Shown here piece by piece: positions 1 to 10,400 of a DNA stretch of 64,000 nucleotides. Source of the DNA: Crateriforma spongiae (GTDB lineage: Bacteria > Planctomycetota > Planctomycetia > Pirellulales > Pirellulaceae). The translations under genes and the position numbers were made by a program. The stretch is taken from positions 682,001-746,000 of the forward strand of contig NZ_JAAXMS010000003.1 of assembly GCF_012290005.1 (NCBI RefSeq), written 5' to 3'. The notes under the pieces are model-generated. The model worked only from the letters and a program-made list of their open reading frames with translations, did no database searches and was not told where the DNA came from. The number at the start of each line of letters is the position of its first letter. Within the stretch, counting starts at the first letter, position 1.

Positions 1-2
1 TT

Positions 3-1793
3 CGCACGATGAACTTGAACATGTTCTCGTTGATCGCCGTGGGAACATTGGCGGCGTATCTGTTCAGTTTAGTTGTCGTGCTGCTTCCTGGTGTGATTCC
101 AGAAGCCTTCTTCGAGAACGGTGCTCCACCTCTCTATTTTGAAGCGGCGGCAGTGATCATCACCTTGGTGTTGCTCGGGCAGGTATTGGAACTGCGAGCA
201 CGACAGCAGACGGGCGGAGCGATTCGGGAACTCATGAAGCTTGCTCCCGATACGGCACACCGAATCACGGACGATGGCGAGGAAGATGTCTCGCTCGATT
301 CGGTCCACAAGGGCGATCGGCTGCGAGTTCGTCCTGGCGAGAAAGTTCCGGTCGATGGGAAAGTTCTTAGCGGGTCGAGCAGCGTCGATGAGTCAATGTT
401 GACGGGCGAGCCGATGCCGGTGAAGAAGGTAGAAGGTGACGAAATCACGGGCGGAACTTTGAATCAGACCGGTGCGCTCGTGATGGAAGCCGTCGGTGTT
501 GGCGGCGACACGGTCCTGAACCGAATCGTGCAAATGGTTGCCGAGGCTCAGCGAAGTCGCGCCCCGATTCAGAAACTGGTCGATGTGGTCGCGCGATACT
601 TTGTGCCGGCAGTGATCGTTTGTTCGATTCTCGCGTTCGTCGGCTGGGCGGTGTTTGGTCCAGAGCCGCAACTGGCTCATGCGTTCGTAGCGGCCGTTGC
701 GGTGTTGATCATCGCTTGCCCTTGTGCGTTGGGACTGGCGACGCCGATGTCCGTGATGGTGGGTGTCGGCCGAGGAGCGAAGGAAGGCGTGCTGATCAAG
801 AACGCTGAAGTTCTTGAAGTCATGGAGAAGGTTGACACGATTGTTGTCGACAAGACAGGCACACTGACGCAGGGACGACCGGAAGTGACGGGTGTCGAGA
901 CGTTTGCTGACTGGAATGAGAACGATGTATTGACGTTAGCTTCTGCTGTCGAAGCACAGAGCGAGCATCCGTTGGCTCAGGCGGTCGTTCGCCGAGCGAA
1001 GGCGGATGAGTTGCAGCTTGTGGAGGCGAGTGAATTCAATAGTATCACCGGTGGTGGCGTTCGCGCTCGCGTCGATGATCATGATGTGTTGATTGGCAAG
1101 GCTGACTTGTTGGACGAACAAGGCATCGAGGGCGTCGATGCGGGGCGAGACAAAGCGGGATCGCATCAGGCCGAAGGTGCGACGGTTGTGTTCGTGGCGA
1201 TCGACAACAAACTGGCGGCAATTCTCGCCATAACTGACCCGATCAAGCAAAGCACGCCTGCAGCGCTAAAGACGTTGCATGAACTGGGGTTGAGAGTGGT
1301 GATGTTGACCGGCGATGCCGAACCGACCGCGAAAGCCGTCGCGTCGAAACTGGGCATCGACGAATTTCATGCTGGGGTTTCGCCCGAGGAAAAGCATGAT
1401 TTCGTTCGCAAGCTAAAGCAGGAAGGCAAGACAGTTGCGATGTGTGGCGATGGGATCAACGACGCTCCTGCACTTGCCGAAGCGAACGTTGGCATCGCGA
1501 TGGGCACCGGGACGGGGGTTGCGATTGAGTCAGCTGGTGTCACGCTCGTCGGTGGCGATCTTCGCGGTGTGGCTGCGGCGGCGAACTTGAGCCGCAAAAC
1601 GATGAGCAACATTCGTCAGAACTTGTTTTTCGCTTTCATCTACAACACCCTGGGAATTCCGGTCGCAGCTGGGTTGCTGTATCCGATCTTCGGCGTGTTG
1701 CTCAGCCCCATGATTGCAGCGGCAGCGATGAGTTTTAGCAGTGTGTCCGTGATCGCGAATGCGTTGAGATTGCGTGCCGCTAAACTCACCTAA
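3..1793 (+). CDS. copA: Cu+-exporting P1B-type ATPase, 5' end cut by window
   Basis: This is the C-terminal three quarters of a heavy-metal P-type ATPase that pumps copper out of the cytoplasm using ATP. The frame is open to the window edge, so the N-terminal metal-binding domain and first helices lie outside. Counting from the Met at position 9, one sees the TGEP loop of the actuator domain (132-135), the CPC ion-binding motif (237-239), the DKTGT phosphorylation site (281-285), the HP dipeptide (320-321) and the GDGINDAP hinge near 480. A YN pair in the seventh helix and MSFSS in the eighth are the residues that mark Cu+-specific P1B-1 pumps. A CsoR-type repressor gene follows on the same strand, which supports copper as substrate. 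Family is certain; copper specificity is inferred from these motifs. Confidence 0.93.
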   Translation, partial: RTMNLNMFSLIAVGTLAAYLFSLVVVLLPGVIPEAFFENGAPPLYFEAAAVIITLVLLGQVLELRARQQTGGAIRELMKLAPDTAHRITDDGEEDVSLDSVHKGDRLRVRPGEKVPVDGKVLSGSSSVDESMLTGEPMPVKKVEGDEITGGTLNQTGALVMEAVGVGGDTVLNRIVQMVAEAQRSRAPIQKLVDVVARYFVPAVIVCSILAFVGWAVFGPEPQLAHAFVAAVAVLIIACPCALGLATPMSVMVGVGRGAKEGVLIKNAEVLEVMEKVDTIVVDKTGTLTQGRPEVTGVETFADWNENDVLTLASAVEAQSEHPLAQAVVRRAKADELQLVEASEFNSITGGGVRARVDDHDVLIGKADLLDEQGIEGVDAGRDKAGSHQAEGATVVFVAIDNKLAAILAITDPIKQSTPAALKTLHELGLRVVMLTGDAEPTAKAVASKLGIDEFHAGVSPEEKHDFVRKLKQEGKTVAMCGDGINDAPALAEANVGIAMGTGTGVAIESAGVTLVGGDLRGVAAAANLSRKTMSNIRQNLFFAFIYNTLGIPVAAGLLYPIFGVLLSPMIAAAAMSFSSVSVIANALRLRAAKLT

Positions 1794-1913
1794 CCTGTTG
1801 CAAAGCAGGCTTTCGCTTCTAGAGGAGCCGATCAATACCCATCTAACGACGATCGACCTATCACGCTAAAATCTGGCTTCTTGAAAAGCCAGCCTATCCA
1901 AAAGTCTCCACGA

Positions 1914-2192
1914 ATGCTGTCCGACGACGAGAAGAAGAAGCTCAACAACCGACTTCGACGTGTCATCGGACAAGTCGAAGCGGTTGGTCGTATGATCGAG
2001 GATGAGGAATACTGCGTGGATATCCTGATGCAGTTGTCCGCCGCGACGGGAGCACTTAACAAAGTCGGCCAAATCGTCTTGGAGCAGCACATCCGATCCT
2101 GCGTCAGCGAGGCGATCAAGAGTGGCAGTGCCAAGGACCGCGACGAGAAGATCGAAGAGTTGATGACGGTCTTTCGGAAGTACGGCGAGTGA
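1914..2192 (+). CDS. csoR: CsoR/FrmR-family copper-sensing repressor
   Basis: A 92-residue all-helical DUF156 protein that would bind operator DNA and release it when Cu+ binds. With the ATG at 1914 as start, the Cys-His-Cys copper ligands fall at C34, H59 and C63. The spacing (25, then 4) is the same as C36-H61-C65 of Mycobacterium CsoR. The RLRRVIGQVEAV segment is the family signature. A TTG at 1881 could add eleven residues, but ATG gives the usual family length. It sits just downstream of copA on the same strand, the common copA-csoR arrangement, and probably controls that operon. The presence of all three ligands points to CsoR rather than FrmR or RcnR, although no test of metal was possible. 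Confidence 0.9.
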   Translation: MLSDDEKKKLNNRLRRVIGQVEAVGRMIEDEEYCVDILMQLSAATGALNKVGQIVLEQHIRSCVSEAIKSGSAKDRDEKIEELMTVFRKYGE

Positions 2193-2377
2193 GGGAAAGC
2201 TGGGCGTGGCGGAGGTGTCAGTGAAGAAGCGACGCATCCTTGTTTAGGCTCCCACCTTCCAGACTCCCCATCTTTTTCAGAAAGTCGTGAAGAAACGTCG
2301 GGACCGTGCATCCAAATAGCATCAAAGAAGAGATTCCCTCAGTGGGAGTCCTTTGAAAGCTCTTGGAACTGTCCGCC

Positions 2378-2758
2378 ATGAACCGTCGTCACACCAACCC
2401 TGCCTCTCGATTGTTTGCTGCTTTTGCAGTAATCGCGGTGCTGTTGGCGTCCTCGCCGGCCGCTCGGGCAGGATCACACGACGCGAAGCCTTGCTCTCAT
2501 GTGTGCTGCCAGCCGCGGCCGGTCGGGCACGGCTGCTGTGACAGTGATCCTTTGCACGAATGCCCTGCAATGGCTTCGTGTGAGACGACAGTCTGGTTGC
2601 CGCCGCGAACTTCTGGCGACGATCCGTCGCCTCGCGGCTTGGATCGCAGCGACTTCTCGCGGATCAGTTGGAAGACCGAATCGGTCGCCTTTGGTCGGCC
2701 GGATTCTTTTGTCCGTCCCAACTCTCTGATTGATTGGCACGTTCGTCTTCAGATTTAG
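2378..2758 (+). CDS. Small secreted Cys-rich protein, function unknown
   Basis: A 126-residue protein that I do not recognise. It starts with a clear Sec signal peptide (basic start, hydrophobic stretch about 10-25, AxA-type cleavage near SPAARA). A short mature N-terminus follows with CSHVCC and GHGCCDSD motifs, seven Cys and several His, which suggests binding of soft metals outside the cytoplasm. The C-terminal half is Pro/Arg/Ser-rich with no visible domain. The ATG at 2378 is preferred over a TTG at 2363 because it begins the signal peptide cleanly. It lies between the copper repressor gene and a second Cys-rich secreted protein, so a role in copper handling is inferred from context only. 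Confidence 0.6.
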   Translation: MNRRHTNPASRLFAAFAVIAVLLASSPAARAGSHDAKPCSHVCCQPRPVGHGCCDSDPLHECPAMASCETTVWLPPRTSGDDPSPRGLDRSDFSRISWKTESVAFGRPDSFVRPNSLIDWHVRLQI

Positions 2759-2874
2759 CGGTTGGCTCTGCTTCGACCTGCGAAGCCAGACCCAATTCAA
2801 AAAACGAAGATGTTTCTGTTTCCCAATCGGTGCATGTCGATGTCGGCCGCGCCATCAATCCTGGAGTTTCCAAA

Positions 2875-3285
2875 ATGTTAGCGACTGTATTCTCTGCTGT
2901 TTTGTTTGCCGTTTCGCTGGTCCCTGCTGGTGATGTTGGCACCGCCGCATCGGCTGAGCCGACGTGTTGTGCCAAGCATGCATACTGCTGCACCGTCCAA
3001 GCGGCGTGCTGTGGAAAACAAGCGGAAACGACAGCAACCACTGACGAAGTGACAAGGGCAACTTCTCAACCCACCTGCTGTGCCAAGCGTGCCTATTGCT
3101 GTTCGGTAAACGCACGATGCTGTGGGAAGCACGCTGGAACGAACGCAGCAACCGGCGACGTCGCCAGCACAACGGGTAAATCGGCCTGTTGTGCAAAGCG
3201 AGCGTACTGCTGCAGCGTCGGTGCGGCCTGCTGCGGAAAAGGATCGGTAAGTGCAACGGAAGCAAAATCGGCTGATTTCAGCTAA
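2875..3285 (+). CDS. Secreted protein with three Cys-rich 37-residue repeats
   Basis: A 136-residue protein with a signal peptide (about 1-27) followed by three copies of the 18-residue pattern CCAKxAYCCxxxxxCCGK. The copies begin at residues 31, 68 and 105, an exact 37-residue period, and give 18 Cys in the mature protein. The linkers are Ala/Thr/Ser-rich and not conserved. The density of paired Cys recalls metallothioneins, but I know no metallothionein family with this unit, and metal binding is an inference. The start at 2875 is chosen because the upstream in-frame stretch is not signal-like. A terminator-like hairpin follows at once, so it probably ends the copA-csoR transcription unit. 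Confidence 0.75.
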   Translation: MLATVFSAVLFAVSLVPAGDVGTAASAEPTCCAKHAYCCTVQAACCGKQAETTATTDEVTRATSQPTCCAKRAYCCSVNARCCGKHAGTNAATGDVASTTGKSACCAKRAYCCSVGAACCGKGSVSATEAKSADFS

Positions 3286-3315
3286 TCGCTTCTGATTCCG
3301 TTCGATCCCATATCG

Positions 3316-3350
3316 GCCGGACGAGCCTAAGAAACTCGCCCGGCTTTTCT
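3316..3350 (+). terminator. Rho-independent terminator
   Basis: GCCGGACGAG (3316-3325) pairs with CTCGCCCGGC (3335-3344) with a single mismatch across a 9-nt loop, and is followed by TTTTCT. It lies between the triple-repeat Cys protein and the phosphatase gene, so it should end the copper transcription unit. Confidence 0.75.
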
Positions 3351-3366
3351 CTGTTAGGTTGCCGTG

Positions 3367-4815
3367 ATGGAAGCGTTCAAATACCGATGGCATCAGTTGC
3401 CGATCAGCCGGCAACTGCTTGTCCTCGTCAATGCGATTCTCTTTGGATTTGTCGTTCTGTTTCTTGTCGTTGACTACCGCGTGCGGATAGATCGGCATTT
3501 GCATGAGAAGCAAATCGCGCTGACCGAAGAAGCTAAAACGATGTACGAATCACTGTTGGTCGCTGAATCCCACGGCGGCGAGGCGATTCAAAATCTGGTC
3601 GACAATGTCTGCGCTCGAATGAATACCGACGATTCGCCCGGTCACCATATTGCTGCGGATTGGCGAGGGCTTCCGTACCAGGCTGTCTCGCATGGGCATG
3701 CTTCCGACGAAATGCTCCTGGCAATGCGGTCGGCTGCTGATTCAACCCTCGCCAGATCAAATGCCACCGGCGCGCTCGTTGTTGGGTCTTTTACTGGACC
3801 AGCGGGCACCGTCTACATTTCAGAGAAACGTTCAGCCGTTGTGGGCGCAACACGCCGCTCGTTGTTAATCCAAATGTTCGGAGTCCTATTGCTGGGAGGG
3901 ATTACGGCCTTCGTGGTCAGCGCGGTATTACGGCAATTGATCGCCAAACCAATCCAAGGCTTTGTTTCGGCGTTGCAGAGTGTTGCCACTGGAGACCTAA
4001 GCGTGATTGCTCGTACGCGAAGCTGTCGAGAACTGAGTTATCTCGCCGATCAAATCAATTCGATGACCGAGGCTTTGGATCACGCTCAGCGCGACCATCG
4101 CGTTCACATGGAAAAGGCGCGTCAAATTCAACAGAACTTACGACCGACGGTGAATGGATTGGTTGGAATCGACGTCGCCGAATTGTTCGAGCCGGCCGAC
4201 GATGTTGGCGGTGACTACTACGACGTGATTCCATTGTCTGATGGACAATATCTACTTTGCGTCGCGGATGTGTCGGGTCATGGCGTGCCGGCCGCGATGG
4301 CGGCGACATTGTTGAAGGCGTTTGTGTCGGAAGCGGCAAAGAAATCGTCCAGCCCTGCCCAGATTCTGACAGATGTCAACGAGCGATACTGCGAGTACGT
4401 GATGATGGGACACTTTGCGACGATGACGCTACTGGTCGTTGACCCAAAAAGGCGACAACTGACCTACGCCAATGCAGGCCATGAATTTCCGTTCTTGCAG
4501 ATTGGACGCGAAACACCGGTGCGATTGAATGTGGGCGACCTGATCTTGGGCGTCGAAGAGGATACCCAATACAACGAAGATACAATCCAGCTCGGTGATG
4601 CGGCCCGTTTAGTCATTGTTAGCGACGGAGTGACTGAAGCGTTTGACCCGAGTGAAGAACAGTACGGAACCGAGCGGATTGAGCAGTTGATGAACACGGT
4701 CAAACGCTGCAACGCTCGGGAACTGGTTGAAGCGTTTGAGTCGTCCATCGAAACGTTCCGCAAGGGGCGCAAGGCCTTCGATGACACCACGCTGTTGGTG
4801 GCTCAGTTAACTTGA
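3367..4815 (+). CDS. Membrane HAMP-SpoIIE/PP2C serine phosphatase
   Basis: A 482-residue signalling protein. The first membrane helix is near 15-38, followed by a periplasmic sensor region of about 125 residues, a second helix near 163-187, a HAMP linker (about 187-240), a short coiled coil and a C-terminal PP2C/SpoIIE phosphatase domain (about 265-482). The phosphatase shows GGDYYD (near 280), DVSGHG (near 300) and SDGVTEA (near 418), which carry the acidic metal ligands. Such proteins dephosphorylate anti-anti-sigma (STAS) proteins and thereby control a partner-switching cascade. No STAS or kinase gene is adjacent, so its target is unknown. ATG 3367 is preferred over the GTG directly before it. 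Its end overlaps the convergent acetyltransferase gene by nine bases. Confidence 0.88.
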   Translation: MEAFKYRWHQLPISRQLLVLVNAILFGFVVLFLVVDYRVRIDRHLHEKQIALTEEAKTMYESLLVAESHGGEAIQNLVDNVCARMNTDDSPGHHIAADWRGLPYQAVSHGHASDEMLLAMRSAADSTLARSNATGALVVGSFTGPAGTVYISEKRSAVVGATRRSLLIQMFGVLLLGGITAFVVSAVLRQLIAKPIQGFVSALQSVATGDLSVIARTRSCRELSYLADQINSMTEALDHAQRDHRVHMEKARQIQQNLRPTVNGLVGIDVAELFEPADDVGGDYYDVIPLSDGQYLLCVADVSGHGVPAAMAATLLKAFVSEAAKKSSSPAQILTDVNERYCEYVMMGHFATMTLLVVDPKRRQLTYANAGHEFPFLQIGRETPVRLNVGDLILGVEEDTQYNEDTIQLGDAARLVIVSDGVTEAFDPSEEQYGTERIEQLMNTVKRCNARELVEAFESSIETFRKGRKAFDDTTLLVAQLT

Positions 4816-5478
4816 ATGGGCTGCGGTATCGTCGCCGAGATATCGTCCGATTGTGAATCCAACATCTTTTGAAAGCGTCGGGTAGGTTGATCGACTGAGT
4901 GGTCCGATGCGAAAGAACGATGCTTGGCCGACTTTTTGGAATTGCATTCGCTCGACCGCTCGCAGGGCGTTGTGGTTCGATCCTTCGGTCGTCAGCACCA
5001 GGTGTCGGATGCCGTCGCGTTGCAATTCGTCGGCCATTCTACTCAAGATCGCCGCGTACAGTCGTCGTCCTCGGTAGGCAGGAAGCACCAGGACTTGGAA
5101 TACGAAAGCGGCTTCGTCGGAGAGTTGGATTGGCAGACCAGTTTCGGGCTTGCCGTCGTGGTTCATTTCACCGGGTATGTTTCCAAAGGCGACCCAAGCG
5201 AACCCGGCGAGTGACTCGGCTTGAAAGGCTGCAAAGCATTTGGCTGCACCGGCGTCCAGTATTTCCAAGTCCCGCTCTGGGATTGCGTAATCCAACTCGG
5301 ATGCGTGTTCTCGTAGCCGTTTGGATGAACACGAACCAATCGTGTAGCTGTCAGGCGTTGGCGTTCGCGGCATCGTGTCGATCGGCGACTGATAGAAGTG
5401 ACTGACGTTCGCGATCGCAAAACGCCGGACTACTCGATACGCCAACCAACGTATCGAGCGTGTGGAGTTAGACTTCAT
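4807..5478 (-). CDS. GNAT-family N-acetyltransferase
   Basis: A 223-residue protein whose second half has the GNAT fold signature: a hydrophobic strand (FVFQVLVLPAYRG), the acetyl-CoA phosphate-binding turn (RGRRLYAAIL), and the closing NHNALRAVERMQF segment typical of motif B. It should transfer an acetyl group from acetyl-CoA to an unknown amine. The ATG at 5478 is preferred to upstream starts because the upstream in-frame sequence is low-complexity. The first 75 residues are basic and not recognisable. It lies at the edge of the metal island, convergent with the phosphatase gene, and nothing ties it to metals. Confidence 0.82.
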   Translation of the reverse strand: MKSNSTRSIRWLAYRVVRRFAIANVSHFYQSPIDTMPRTPTPDSYTIGSCSSKRLREHASELDYAIPERDLEILDAGAAKCFAAFQAESLAGFAWVAFGNIPGEMNHDGKPETGLPIQLSDEAAFVFQVLVLPAYRGRRLYAAILSRMADELQRDGIRHLVLTTEGSNHNALRAVERMQFQKVGQASFFRIGPLSRSTYPTLSKDVGFTIGRYLGDDTAAHSS

Positions 5479-5497
5479 GGTAGAGCGCGCTCCCGCG

Positions 5498-5773
5498 TTA
5501 GTGGCAACAGCTTTCGCCGCCTGATGAGGGACGCTGCGAAACTGAAGTGGGACCGGTTGTGAACGCATTTGCTGCGGGCGGTTGGTAGTCAGTGTCGAAA
5601 TCAATCGCCGTGTCGTATTGAATGTTGGCGGCAGCTTGCTCGGCGTACTGCTGAGCGGTCATTGCCGGTTCGTCTTTTCGATTGCCCACCCAGGGCAGCG
5701 AATGGCATCCGGCGGATAGCGAGAGGGGCAAAACGAGCGCTGCGGTTGCGCAATATTTCCATAGCGATTTCAT
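5498..5773 (-). CDS. Small lipoprotein, function unknown
   Basis: A 91-residue lipoprotein with a signal sequence and the lipobox LSAGC, giving C23 as the lipidated residue. The mature part has a short AQQYAEQAAANIQYD helix-like segment and ends in SGGESCCH, a possible metal-binding tail. No known domain is visible. The start ATG at 5773 begins exactly at the signal sequence; a longer start would add ten residues with no function. It is last in the minus-strand series that begins with efflux system A. Confidence 0.65.
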   Translation of the reverse strand: MKSLWKYCATAALVLPLSLSAGCHSLPWVGNRKDEPAMTAQQYAEQAAANIQYDTAIDFDTDYQPPAANAFTTGPTSVSQRPSSGGESCCH

Positions 5774-5907
5774 GACGACGTCCTTGTCGTAAGTTGAAAA
5801 CAAAAAGGCAGGGACGGCGTGGTGACGTCATCACTTGCGTGATTCAGCCGCGACACCGCCCCCGCGTGAGTCAGATCGGAAGCGAGCAGTTCTCGCTCCC
5901 GACTTAG

Positions 5908-7287
5908 TTAACGAATCAATGGAGCATCGACTCCTTGAGACTTCAGAACAGCCAACCACTTTTGCGGCTCGGCCGCAATCTTCTTCGCGCATCCAGGGCA
6001 ACAGATGTAGATTGCTTTGCCATCCGCATTGACTTTGTACGGTCCACCCATCGCATCAAGCGGCTCGTCCATCACGGGACACTTTTTTTGGGCCGCGATG
6101 AAAGGTGCATCGTCAGCAACCACTTTGAAAATGCCTTCCCGAACTTGTTCGGTACCTGCGGGAACGGACGCTTGATTACCGCTTCCGTAAACCATTGCCA
6201 AATACTTTGCTGGCTCGGCCTGAATCTTCTTGATGCATCCTTTGCAGCACAGATAGATCGGCTTATCGCCGACCATCACCTTGATCGGTATACCCATGCC
6301 ACCAAGTGGTTCATCCATGACGGGGCAGGTCTTCTGGGCCGCAATGGCCGCTGCGTCGGCTTGGGTTGAGGTCGAGACAGTGATCTTTGCCGTCGTCGTG
6401 GCAGCAGGCTGGCCACTGCTTTGCGTGCCGTTGCCATAAATCATCGCCAGATACTTGGCTGGCTCGGCCTGAATCTTCTTGATGCATCCCTTGCAGCACA
6501 GATAGATCGGCTTGTCACCAACCATCACCTTGATCGGCGTTCCCATTCCACCAAGCGGTTCATCCATCACGGGACAAACCTTCTGGGCGGCAATGGCTGC
6601 TGCATCGGCTTGGGTCGCTGTGGTGACCGTGATCTGCGGGCGACCGGCGGCATACTTAGCCGGGTCCGACTTGACCGCGTTCACACAGCCTGCACAGCAA
6701 ACGTAGAGCTTCTGTCCGTTGACATCGACGGAGACAGGATCACCCATGCTGCCGAGCGGTTTGCCGCTGACGGGACAGATTTTTTGTCGTGCGATCGCCG
6801 CGGCTGCCAGTTGTTGCTCGCTGGCCGGAACGGTGGCGACTTCGTTGAAAGAGATTGTGCTGGCCGCAATACCGACCAATTGCACATCGACGTCAATCTG
6901 TCGACCAGCGATTTGCGACAAGTTCACAGGAGCAGTCAACGCTCCTTTGCCATCGGGTAACAGGTCGTAGCGATAGCGTTTCGCATTGCCTTCGACTCGT
7001 ACCGAAACGGCACCGCGTCCCCGGTCAACCGAAACCGGCTGACCAGCGCGGTCATAGACGAACATTTGCAGCCCGCCTTGTGAAACAATCGTTTCGATTT
7101 GCAGGTTGCCGGTTTGTTTCAAACTGCCGCCATGCGGCCCTGCTTGCGTCGCTTCGCGAGCCTGCGTCATGCCGGGCATCACGTGGTTGTGCCCTGCGTG
7201 ATTGTGCTGCGATTGAATCGTCTGCCCAAACACGCCCGATGTGGACATCGCGAGTGAGAAAGCGGTGATGATGAGTGTTCGTTTCAT
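5908..7287 (-). CDS. Secreted protein with four YHS/TRASH-like metal-binding modules
   Basis: A 459-residue exported protein: signal peptide (1-21), a His-rich patch (HNHAGHNH, 28-35), a beta-rich N-terminal domain (about 50-150, starting GPHGG), then four modules with the pattern CPV(S/M)...GxMG...CCxGC. Their first Cys are C171, C238, C321 and C403, and each module ends DPxKY or EPxKY/W, the hallmark of YHS/TRASH domains. Modules 2 and 3 are almost identical, a recent internal duplication. The CC-x-x-C cluster suggests capture of soft metal ions in the periplasm. It follows the RND permease of system A on the same strand with a 114-bp gap that contains the small hairpin CGTGAA-TTCC-TTCACG. 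A two-module relative lies at 44095. Metal binding is inferred. Confidence 0.82.
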   Translation of the reverse strand: MKRTLIITAFSLAMSTSGVFGQTIQSQHNHAGHNHVMPGMTQAREATQAGPHGGSLKQTGNLQIETIVSQGGLQMFVYDRAGQPVSVDRGRGAVSVRVEGNAKRYRYDLLPDGKGALTAPVNLSQIAGRQIDVDVQLVGIAASTISFNEVATVPASEQQLAAAAIARQKICPVSGKPLGSMGDPVSVDVNGQKLYVCCAGCVNAVKSDPAKYAAGRPQITVTTATQADAAAIAAQKVCPVMDEPLGGMGTPIKVMVGDKPIYLCCKGCIKKIQAEPAKYLAMIYGNGTQSSGQPAATTTAKITVSTSTQADAAAIAAQKTCPVMDEPLGGMGIPIKVMVGDKPIYLCCKGCIKKIQAEPAKYLAMVYGSGNQASVPAGTEQVREGIFKVVADDAPFIAAQKKCPVMDEPLDAMGGPYKVNADGKAIYICCPGCAKKIAAEPQKWLAVLKSQGVDAPLIR

Positions 7288-7401
7288 GGGAGAACTCCGT
7301 TGTAAAGTTTCAGGACACCGTCCGTTGGGTCCGTCGATCTTGGTGAGGTTGATTGATTGGATGCCTGAGTCGTGAATTCCTTCACGGTCAAACGAAAAGT
7401 T

Positions 7402-10400
7402 TTATGCCGCTTTCATGAGTTCCTCCTCCGGCATCGCTTCGGTGCCTTCCCAAAGCTCGTCTTGAAATCCGAAACGCATTTTCAATTCCAGGTAGCCGCA
7501 ATAGAGCGTCGGCACAATAAACGACGTGAACGGTTCAGCTAACATGCCACCGAACACGGGAATCGCCATCGCTCGGGCGACGTCAGCACCACGGCCTGTC
7601 GCAATTAACACTGGAATCAACGCGGCAAGCGTCGTCACCGTTGTCATCATGCAAGGTCGAATGCGTTTCAGTCCAGCTTCGTAGACTGTGTTGCGGATAT
7701 CTTCGACCGTTTCGACTTTACGTTTCTTCAGCAGTTGATGGATGTAGGTCGCCATCACCACGCCATCGTCGACGGCTAGTCCGAATAACGCGATGAAGCC
7801 AACCCAAACTGCCGTATTGAGTTCGACGCCCATCGTTGCCACTGCAATCATGCCGCCGGCGAAGGCGACGGGGATACCGGAGAACACGGCAAGCGAAATC
7901 GAGAGGTTTCGGAACTCCATGTAAAGCAACATCAGATTGATGCAGATCACCATCGGAATGATCCACATCAGACGCCGGTTGGCTTCGATCTGATTTCGGA
8001 AGCTACCAACGGCCTCGAGAGAGTATCCCGCTGGCAGCGATAACCGATTCGTGTCGGACGGAGGCAGCGCCTGTGCCGCGCGGAGCTGTTCTTCGATGGC
8101 GGAGACCGATTCCAAATCGCCCTTGCTGCCATTGGTCATGAAAGAAACGTGAGCGACCAGTCGGCCATTCTCACTGTTGATCGCACCCGGACCCCAAGTC
8201 GTTTCCAGCGTCGCGAGTTCTTCGAGCGGTACGACCGCCCCCGAATGTGTGACGACGGGTAAGCGTTTCAGGCCGTCGATCTGTTCGCGGAGGTCGCGGT
8301 TGTAACGGAGCCGCACTGGATAACGCTCACGTCCTTCAACGGTCTTGATTAAGTTCATCCCGCCGAGTGCGGTCTCGATGACTTGGTTCACCATCGACGA
8401 ACTCATCCCGTACCGCGATGCCGCCTCACGATCGACGGTGAACTCGACGTAGGGTTTGCCAAGCACGATATCGGGATTGACGGTGCCGGCGTTGATCAGC
8501 GGCGACTTCTTCAGCTCAGCGGAGACATTCATGGCCGCGTCAGCCAACTCGTCGAGTTCGTTGCCGTAAACTCGAATGGCCATCGGTGCCTTGATGCCAG
8601 ACTGCAACATCACGACTCGGCCCTCGATCGGTTGTAACGCCGACGCGGGCGTGACACCGGGCAACGTGGCGACTCGGTTGATTTCGTCCCACACGTCGCG
8701 AGCCGTGACGCCTTCTCGCCACTCGCTTTCGGGTTTGAGCATCACATAGGTTTCGACCATCGCGGCCGGCGCGGGGTCGAGTGCCGATTCGACGCGACCG
8801 ATCTTGCCAAGCACATCTTTGACTTCGGGAATCTGGCCGATCAAAACATCTTGCGTCTGCAACACTTGCATCGCTTGCGAGAAACTGGCTGCCGGGTACA
8901 GCGTCGGCATGTAGAACCAGCTTCCTTCGTCGAGCGCGATCCAGTCGTCGCTCTGCAACCCCGTAAAAACATGCTTGGCATCGACGTAGCCGGGAAAGTC
9001 ATTCAGATCGGCACCGAACAAGTTGGCGAACTTTTCGACCGGACGGAGCACGGTTGGCATTCCGACGTAGGCACCCACGCCGATGATCAACAGCATCAAC
9101 GGAAACGAAAGCGCAACCGCTTTGTGGTTCAGGGCGTATCGCAATCGGGCTGCGTAAATCCAACGAACGAAGCGGCTGGAAGGAATCTCTTCGATTGGCC
9201 GAATTCGTTCTCGCAGCAATTGCCAACCGGCAACGAATCCGATCACTGCGGCGACGGTGGTCACGATCCAGGTTTCCAAGCCGAATCGCTCTGCGAGTCG
9301 TGACCCCCACAAGAAATGGGACGCGGCACCGAGCAATCCGGAGAGCGACAACGCGGCAACCATCGCGGTCGATTTTCGACGCACGCTGCTCCGCAACATC
9401 AATCGGCACAAAGCGGGCACAATCGTGACGGCCGCGATCATCGCTGCAGCGATCGCAAATGTCTTGGTGTAAGCCAGCGGAGAGAACAGCTTGTAATCGC
9501 GACCGGTCAAAAAGAAGACCGGCAAGAAACTGACAATGGTTGTCGCCACGGCGGTCACGACGGCCGGTGCGACTTCGACCGTCGCTTCGTAGACGACTTC
9601 CGTGCGAGGTTGTTTGATCCGAGCCTCTTCGCTACCAGACTCCCAATCCGAAAGATGCTGGTAGATGTTCTCCGAAACAATGATCGCCATGTCGACCATC
9701 GTGCCGATCGCGATCGCGATCCCCGCCAGCGACATGATGTTCGCTCCGACGCCGACGAACCGCATCGCGATGAACGACATCAGCACGGCTGCCGGCAAAC
9801 AGATCGCGACAACGAAACTGCTGCGGATGTGCAATAGAAACAAGAGGATGATGATCGCCGTGATGATGATCTCGTCGCGTAACGCATGCGTCAGCGTCGC
9901 CATCGTCTCGTCGATCAGTCCGCTGCGATCGTAGACGCCATGAATGGTCACTCCTTGTAGCGATGGCGTTATCGCGGCGATCTTGGCTTTCACGCGGTCG
10001 ATGACGACTCGAGGATTTTCGCCGTATCGCATCACGACCACGCCGCCAACTGCTTCGGCTCCGTTGTAATCCAATGCACCGCGACGAAAATCAGGGCCAA
10101 TCTGCACATTGGCAATGTCGCGGACGCGAACGGGAACTCCGTCACGCTGCATGATGACGGTGTCCTCGATGTCCTCAACCGCTTTGTCTTTGTCACCGCC
10201 AGAGCCGAGGAACCCCTTGCTGCGGACGATGAACTCCATGCCGGTCGTTTCGACTGTCTTAGCACCGACGTCCAAATTCGATCCCTTGATCGCCATCGCC
10301 AACTTGTCGAGCGATACGTTGTGAAAGCGAAGCTTGTCGGGATCGACTTCGATTTGATACTGGCGAACGTAACCGCCGATCGACGCGACCTCGCTGACCC

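Noticed and set aside
69-7268. Many long frames antisense to the metal genes, for example opposite copA and opposite the YHS protein
   Set aside because: They mirror the codon bias of the real genes, show no domain, and overlap genes with clear protein motifs.
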